From the NCBI RefSeq assembly GCF_002307475.1, contig NZ_NTMH01000054.1, forward strand, positions 1-64,000: 64,000 bases of DNA, written 5' to 3'. The notes under the pieces were generated by a model. It searched no databases. It worked only from the letters and a program-made list of their open reading frames with translations, and was not told the origin of the DNA. Positions 59,581 to 64,000 of the stretch are shown piece by piece. Each line of letters opens with the position of its first letter. The stretch's first letter is position 1. The DNA is from Pantoea allii (GTDB lineage Bacteria; Pseudomonadota; Gammaproteobacteria; Enterobacterales; Enterobacteriaceae). Position numbers and translations under genes: made by a program.

Positions 59581-60914
59581 TGGTGAAACATGCGGCACAC
59601 CTGCTTTTAGTGGATGACGATCCCAGCCTGCTCAAACTGTTAGGTATGCGCCTCACCAGTGAGGGATATCAGGTGACCACTGCCGCCAGTGGACCCGAGG
59701 CGCTTCGACTTTTGCAGAAAGAGAAAATCGAGCTGGTCATCAGCGATCTGCGCATGGATGAAATGGACGGCCTGGCATTATTTGGCGAAATTCAAAAGCG
59801 TCATACAGGCTTGCCGGTCATTATTTTAACGGCTCACGGCTCGATCCCGGAAGCGGTAGCGGCAACGCAGCAGGGCGTTTTCAGCTTCCTGACCAAACCG
59901 GTCGATCGCGATGCACTGTATAAGGCGATAGATGAAGCCCTGGCACAGCGCGCGCCAGTGAGTGACGATCGCTGGCGGGAAGCGATTGTCACCCGCAGCC
60001 CACAGATGCTGCGTTTGCTTGAACAGGCACATATGGTGGCCCAGTCAGACGTCAGTGTGCTGATCAACGGGCAAAGCGGGACGGGTAAAGAGGTGCTGGC
60101 GCAGGCTATCCATGCGGCAAGCCCGCGCGCAGGGCAACCGTTCATCGCCATCAACTGCGGGGCCTTACCCGAGCAACTTCTGGAGTCAGAATTGTTTGGT
60201 CATGCCAAAGGTGCCTTTACCGGTGCGGTGAGCGCCCGTGACGGGCTGTTTAAAGCCGCAGAGGGCGGCACGCTGTTTCTGGATGAGATCGGTGATATGC
60301 CGCCTGCGCTGCAGGTGAAATTACTGCGCGTGTTACAGGAGCGGAAAGTCCGGCCGCTGGGCAGCAACAATGATATTGATATTAACGTGCGGATTATCTC
60401 GGCAACGCACCGGGATCTGCCAAAGGCGATGGAAAAGAAAGAGTTCCGCGAAGATCTGTTTTATCGCCTTAACGTGGTGAATCTGAAAATTCCGGCGCTG
60501 CATCAGCGCACAGAAGATATCCCGTTGCTGGCGAACCATCTGCTGCGTCAGGCGGCAGAACGGCACAAACCACAGATACGCAGCTTTTCCGTTGATGCGA
60601 TGAAGCGCCTGATATCTGCCAGTTGGCCGGGTAACGTACGTCAACTGGTTAACGTTATTGAGCAATGTGTTGCGCTCAGTTCCTCGCCGGTTATCAGCGA
60701 TGCGCTGGTGGAGCAGGCGCTGAGCGGAGAAAACAGTGCGTTGCCTACCTTTGTAGAAGCGCGAAACCAGTTCGAACTCAATTATCTCCGCAAACTGTTG
60801 CAGATGACCAAAGGAAATGTCACCCACGCCGCGCGTCTGGCTGGACGTAACCGTACTGAATTCTATAAGCTGCTGTCACGGCATGAACTGGACGCCAGCG
60901 ACTTTAAAGAGTAG
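59580..60914 (+). CDS. glrR: Sigma-54-dependent response regulator GlrR (QseF)
   Basis: 444-residue NtrC-type activator. Receiver domain (about residues 1-120) with phospho-Asp 56 in LVISDLRMDEMDG. AAA+ domain (about 140-370) with Walker A NGQSGTGKEVLAQ, the sigma-54 contact loop GAFTGA, and LFLDEIGDMPP. C-terminal Fis-type DNA-binding helices (about 405-440: GNVTHAARLAGRNRTEFYKLL). It activates glmY and, in E. coli, rpoE from sigma-54 promoters. Target sites are seen upstream of glmY in this window. Confidence 0.96.
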   Translation: MVKHAAHLLLVDDDPSLLKLLGMRLTSEGYQVTTAASGPEALRLLQKEKIELVISDLRMDEMDGLALFGEIQKRHTGLPVIILTAHGSIPEAVAATQQGVFSFLTKPVDRDALYKAIDEALAQRAPVSDDRWREAIVTRSPQMLRLLEQAHMVAQSDVSVLINGQSGTGKEVLAQAIHAASPRAGQPFIAINCGALPEQLLESELFGHAKGAFTGAVSARDGLFKAAEGGTLFLDEIGDMPPALQVKLLRVLQERKVRPLGSNNDIDINVRIISATHRDLPKAMEKKEFREDLFYRLNVVNLKIPALHQRTEDIPLLANHLLRQAAERHKPQIRSFSVDAMKRLISASWPGNVRQLVNVIEQCVALSSSPVISDALVEQALSGENSALPTFVEARNQFELNYLRKLLQMTKGNVTHAARLAGRNRTEFYKLLSRHELDASDFKE

Positions 60915-60992
60915 TTTTCTGCCCCAATAAGCCTGCGGCATTTATACTTAAAAATCCCTCTGCACATGGAGGGCGTGAGGAAAGGATCTGAC

Positions 60993-61331
60993 ATGAAAAA
61001 GATCGATGCAATTATTAAACCCTTCAAGCTTGATGACGTACGTGAAGCACTCGCTGAAGTCGGCATCACCGGCATGACCGTGAGCGAAGTAAAAGGATTT
61101 GGCCGCCAGAAAGGCCATACGGAACTCTACCGTGGCGCAGAGTACATGGTGGACTTCCTGCCTAAGGTCAAAATTGAAATGGTGGTCGGGGACGATATCG
61201 TTGATACCTGCGTCGAAACCATCATGCGCACCGCGCAAACCGGCAAAATTGGCGACGGTAAAATCTTTGTTTTCGATGTGGCTCGGGTAGTACGTATTCG
61301 TACCGGCGAAGAAGACGAAGAAGCGATTTGA
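60993..61331 (+). CDS. glnB: Nitrogen regulatory protein P-II 1
   Basis: 112-residue PII signal protein. The T-loop with the uridylylated Tyr is KGHTELYRGAEYMVDFLPKVK (Tyr 51), and the C-terminal signature is IGDGKIFVFDVARVVRIRTGE. It senses 2-oxoglutarate and ATP/ADP and controls NtrB and GlnE. The start at 60993 (MKKIDAIIKPF) with AAAGGA upstream gives the family length; a longer frame adds nine residues. It follows glrR by 78 bp and is followed by a terminator. Confidence 0.97.
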   Translation: MKKIDAIIKPFKLDDVREALAEVGITGMTVSEVKGFGRQKGHTELYRGAEYMVDFLPKVKIEMVVGDDIVDTCVETIMRTAQTGKIGDGKIFVFDVARVVRIRTGEEDEEAI

Positions 61332-61346
61332 TTACGATTGAGTCAG

Positions 61347-61371
61347 AAGCCCGCCTGTTGCGGGCTTTTTT
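61347..61371 (+). terminator. Terminator of glnB
   Basis: AAGCCCGC pairs with GCGGGCTT around CTGTT and is followed by a run of T, 16 bp after the glnB stop. It lies 12 bp from the hmp stop, so it may serve that gene in the other direction in part. Confidence 0.88.
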
Positions 61372-61382
61372 ATGTCCTGAGA

Positions 61383-62567
61383 TCACATCTCTTTATGCGG
61401 CCCGAACACCTCATAGTGAATTCTTTCTGCCGCAATGCCCACCGCATGCAACTGCTTAACGATAAAAGACATAAAGCCCAGCGGCCCACACAGGTAGAAG
61501 TGGGTGTTCACATCCTGCAGCCGCGCTGACACTCTCGCCAAATCCATAACACCTTGCGCATCATAGCGGCCTACGTCTTGTTCATCGGGCGCGCGATACC
61601 AGATGTGCTGTACAAAATCAGGAAGCTGGGCGCCGGTCGTGTTTACTTCCTCTGCGAAGGCATGCTGTTTACCGTTTTCGGCAGCGTGGAGCCAGTTGAC
61701 GGGCGCCGGATGGCGTTGTGCAGCTAACGCGTGCAGCATGGCCAGCATCGGTGTTTGTCCCACGCCAGCAGAAATGAGTGTGACCGGCGTCGTCGGGCGC
61801 ACCTGCAGGAAAAAATCGCCATGCGGCGCGGCCAGCTGCACCTCGTCACCCACTTTGGCATGTCGGTGCAGCCAGCCTGATATACTCCCCAGCGCTTCTT
61901 GTTTAACCGCGATACGGTAGGTTTTCTCGTTGCTGGCCGTGGTTAGTGAGTACTGACGAATCTGATGATATTCAAACCCCGCAGGCTGTAAGTGAAGCGT
62001 CAAATACTGTCCGGGTTTGAACGCTGCAACCGGGCCGCCATCCACAGGCGTAAAGGTAAAGCTTTTAATGACGGCACTTTGCTGTTCCATCGCACTGATG
62101 CGAAACGCCCGCTTCCCGCGCCAGCCGCCTTTTTGCTGTTCTGACGCCTGATAAATGGCATCTTCACGCTGAATAAATACCTCTGCCAGTACGTTGTAAG
62201 CGCGTCCCCAGGCGGCCAGCGCCTCATCACCTGGATTCAGCAGTGTCTTGATGGTTGCGAGTAAATGCTCACCCACAATTGCATACTGCTCGGGTTGAAT
62301 AATGAGGCTGGTGTGCTTCTGAGCAATTTTTTCAACTGCGGGCAGTATCGCCGTCAGGTTTTCCAGGTTTGCCCCATAGGCGCATATCGCATTAAACAGG
62401 GCTTCGCGCTGACCGCCATTACGTTGGTTATTCATGTTAAAGACATGCTTAAGTTCCGGATGCTGAGAAAACATGCGGTTATAGAAATGCGCCGTGAGAT
62501 CGGGACCACAGGCGGCGATGGCGGGTAGGGTGGATTTCACGGTAGCAATGGTCTGTGCATCAAGCAT
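61383..62567 (-). CDS. hmp: Flavohemoprotein (nitric oxide dioxygenase)
   Basis: 394-residue three-domain protein that oxidises NO to nitrate. The globin domain (about residues 1-140) has the proximal His in the AIVGEHLLATIK region (about 85) and the distal set near YNRMF. The FAD domain (about 150-255) is marked by FKPGQYLTLHL and HQIRQYSLTTA. The NAD domain (about 260-394) has LISAGVGQTPMLAML and HFYLCGPLGFM. Start at 62567 (MLDAQTIATVK). A near-perfect NsrR operator lies 17 bp upstream. Convergent with glnB and divergent from glyA. Confidence 0.96.
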   Translation of the reverse strand: MLDAQTIATVKSTLPAIAACGPDLTAHFYNRMFSQHPELKHVFNMNNQRNGGQREALFNAICAYGANLENLTAILPAVEKIAQKHTSLIIQPEQYAIVGEHLLATIKTLLNPGDEALAAWGRAYNVLAEVFIQREDAIYQASEQQKGGWRGKRAFRISAMEQQSAVIKSFTFTPVDGGPVAAFKPGQYLTLHLQPAGFEYHQIRQYSLTTASNEKTYRIAVKQEALGSISGWLHRHAKVGDEVQLAAPHGDFFLQVRPTTPVTLISAGVGQTPMLAMLHALAAQRHPAPVNWLHAAENGKQHAFAEEVNTTGAQLPDFVQHIWYRAPDEQDVGRYDAQGVMDLARVSARLQDVNTHFYLCGPLGFMSFIVKQLHAVGIAAERIHYEVFGPHKEM

Positions 62568-62583
62568 GACAACACCTCGTTTA

Positions 62584-62606
62584 AAGTTGCATTTAAAATG
62601 CATCTT
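62584..62606. promoter_or_regulatory. NsrR operator of hmp
   Basis: A 23-bp near-perfect palindrome (AAGTTGCATT, TAA, AATGCATCTT) matches the NsrR site AAGATGCATTT...AAATGCATCTT with one mismatch. It overlaps the expected hmp promoter, so the gene should be derepressed by nitric oxide. Confidence 0.9.
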
Positions 62607-62765
62607 ATATCCACTTCTTCCACACTGTAAATCTTCGCTTACTTTTTGTTGGCAGCAACTGGCAGGTTTTCGCTACAAAATGGAAGGAAATCTGTTTCAT
62701 CGTCAGGAATAATGTTGAAGGGCAGGCATTGCAAAAAATGCGGTGAAAATGCTTTGCTATTCCAT

Positions 62766-62781
62766 AGCCAAACGTTTGCGT
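62766..62781. promoter_or_regulatory. PurR operator before glyA
   Basis: AGCCAAACGTTTGCGT matches the PurR consensus ACGCAAACGTTTGCGT at 14 of 16 positions, about 110 bp before glyA. PurR control of glyA is known in E. coli. Confidence 0.8.
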
Positions 62782-62892
62782 AAAAAGAGGGAATTCACCC
62801 TACCTTACCCAGATAAAACGGTTTACACTGTCAGCCTTCGCCCTCAGGGGGCGTAAATTGCCGATTTAAAGATAGCCAGTCAGGAGATGCGG

Positions 62893-64000
62893 ATGTTAAA
62901 GCGTGAAATGAACATTGCCGATTATGATGCCGAGTTGTGGCAGGCGATGGAGCAAGAGAAAGTGCGTCAGGAAGAGCACATTGAACTGATTGCTTCTGAA
63001 AACTACACCAGCCCGCGTGTTATGCAGGCGCAAGGTTCACAGCTCACTAACAAATATGCCGAAGGCTATCCGGGCAAGCGTTACTACGGCGGCTGCGAAT
63101 ACGTGGATATTGTCGAGCAACTGGCTATCGATCGTGCTAAAGCCCTGTTTGGCGCAGACTATGCCAACGTTCAGCCTCACTCAGGCTCTCAGGCTAACTT
63201 TGCCGTTTTCACCGCACTGTTGCAGCCCGGCGATACCATCCTGGGTATGAATCTGGCACACGGTGGTCACCTGACGCACGGTTCGCCGGTTAACCTGTCA
63301 GGTAAACTGTATAATGTTGTGCCTTACGGTATCGATGAAACCGGTAAAATTGACTACAACGAACTGGCCGATCTGGCACAAACCCACAAGCCTAAAATGA
63401 TCATCGGCGGTTTCTCGGCGTATTCCGGTATTTGCGACTGGGCTAAAATGCGTGAAATCGCTGACAGCGTTGGCGCATGGCTGTTTGTTGATATGGCGCA
63501 TGTTGCGGGTCTGATTGCTGCGGATGTTTACCCTAACCCGGTTCCTCACGCGCACATCGTAACCTCCACAACGCACAAAACCCTTGCGGGTCCGCGTGGT
63601 GGCATCATCCTGGCTCAGGGTGGCGACGAAGATCTGTACAAAAAGCTTAACTCTGCTGTATTCCCTGGTGGACAGGGCGGCCCGCTGATGCATGTCATCG
63701 CAGGTAAAGCCGTTGCTTTTAAAGAAGCGATGGAGCCTGAGTTTAAAGTCTACCAGCAGCAGGTGGCAAAAAACGCCAAAGCAATGGTAGAGGTGCTGAT
63801 TGAGCGTGGCTACAACATCGTATCAGGTGGCACCTATAACCACCTGTTCCTGATCGACCTGGTCAGCAAAAACATGACCGGTAAAGAAGCGGATGCCGCG
63901 CTGGGCCGTGCTAACATCACCGTGAACAAAAACAGCGTGCCGAACGATCCGAAAAGTCCGTTTGTCACCTCAGGTGTGCGTATTGGTACGCCAGCCGTCA
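62893..64000 (+). CDS. glyA: Serine hydroxymethyltransferase (partial, cut by window edge)
   Basis: The first 369 codons of a PLP enzyme that converts serine and tetrahydrofolate to glycine and 5,10-methylene-THF, the main source of one-carbon units. The start MLKREMNIADYDAELW has GGAG 8 nt upstream. The catalytic region includes ASENYTSPRVMQAQGSQLTNKYAEGYPGKRYYGG (split across the N-terminal part), DMAHVAGLIAADVYPNP (about residue 200) and the PLP-Lys motif STTHKTLAGPRGG (Lys near 229). About 50 C-terminal residues are outside the window. Divergent from hmp and probably PurR-controlled. Confidence 0.97.
   Translation, partial: MLKREMNIADYDAELWQAMEQEKVRQEEHIELIASENYTSPRVMQAQGSQLTNKYAEGYPGKRYYGGCEYVDIVEQLAIDRAKALFGADYANVQPHSGSQANFAVFTALLQPGDTILGMNLAHGGHLTHGSPVNLSGKLYNVVPYGIDETGKIDYNELADLAQTHKPKMIIGGFSAYSGICDWAKMREIADSVGAWLFVDMAHVAGLIAADVYPNPVPHAHIVTSTTHKTLAGPRGGIILAQGGDEDLYKKLNSAVFPGGQGGPLMHVIAGKAVAFKEAMEPEFKVYQQQVAKNAKAMVEVLIERGYNIVSGGTYNHLFLIDLVSKNMTGKEADAALGRANITVNKNSVPNDPKSPFVTSGVRIGTPAV

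Noticed and set aside
1..64000. CRISPR arrays, rRNA operons and tRNA genes
   Set aside because: No regularly spaced repeats, no rRNA-like stretches and no tRNA cloverleaf other than the tRNA-like domain of tmRNA were recognised.

Overview
The window is chromosomal DNA of a gammaproteobacterium of the order Enterobacterales, most likely Erwiniaceae (Pantoea/Erwinia-like). From the tmRNA gene rightwards, gene order follows the E. coli 56-59 min region closely: ssrA-smpB-ratAB-bamE-recN-nadK-grpE, then srmB-trmN-nadB-rpoE-rseABC-lepA-lepB-rnc-era-recO-pdxJ-acpS-yfhL, then yfhH-pgpC-tadA-mltF-purL-glmY-glrK-qseG-glrR-glnB-hmp-glyA. The genus assignment is an inference from protein divergence and was not tested.

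Left arm (1-12.9 kb), accessory metabolism. A divergently controlled catabolic cluster comes first: an IclR regulator against an RraA-like aldolase, a D-2-hydroxyacid dehydrogenase, an SMP-30 lactonase and the start of a further gene cut by the window edge. Next is a complete iron-siderophore uptake locus: a TonB-dependent receptor behind a Fur-like box, a FatB/CeuE-type binding protein, two FecCD permeases and an ATPase. A 970-bp gene-free stretch follows that contains a folded, C4-RNA-like element. Then comes a TetR-YdcZ-hydrolase operon with an 18-bp perfect palindromic operator.

Accessory island (about 12.9-26.9 kb), abutting the 3' end of ssrA. It holds a G-rich quadruplex-like tract, a DUF3289-DUF943 pair that looks like a toxin-immunity module, a dying IS3-family orfA, and a three-gene operon matching the Shango anti-phage system (TerB-domain protein, BrxD-like ATPase, Lhr-like helicase). 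An unannotated 42-residue protein gene and a 1207-residue Upf1-like SF1 helicase of clearly different base composition follow. The island ends in a P4-type tyrosine integrase killed by two nonsense codons and two frameshifts. Together these suggest a defence island delivered by an ssrA-targeting element and then immobilised. The left boundary was not found.

Right arm (26.9-64 kb), conserved core. It covers trans-translation (ssrA, smpB), outer-membrane assembly and envelope stress (bamE, rpoE-rseABC), DNA repair (recN, ung, recO), protein folding and secretion (grpE, lepA, lepB), RNA processing (rnc, era, srmB, tadA, trmN), cofactor synthesis (nadK, nadB, pdxJ, acpS), purine and one-carbon metabolism (purL, glyA) and the GlrKR-GlmY amino-sugar control circuit. 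Regulatory sites are readable for LexA (recN), sigma-32 (grpE), FNR (grcA), sigma-E (rpoE), RNase III (rnc leader), PurR (purL, glyA), GlrR plus sigma-54 (glmY) and NsrR (hmp).
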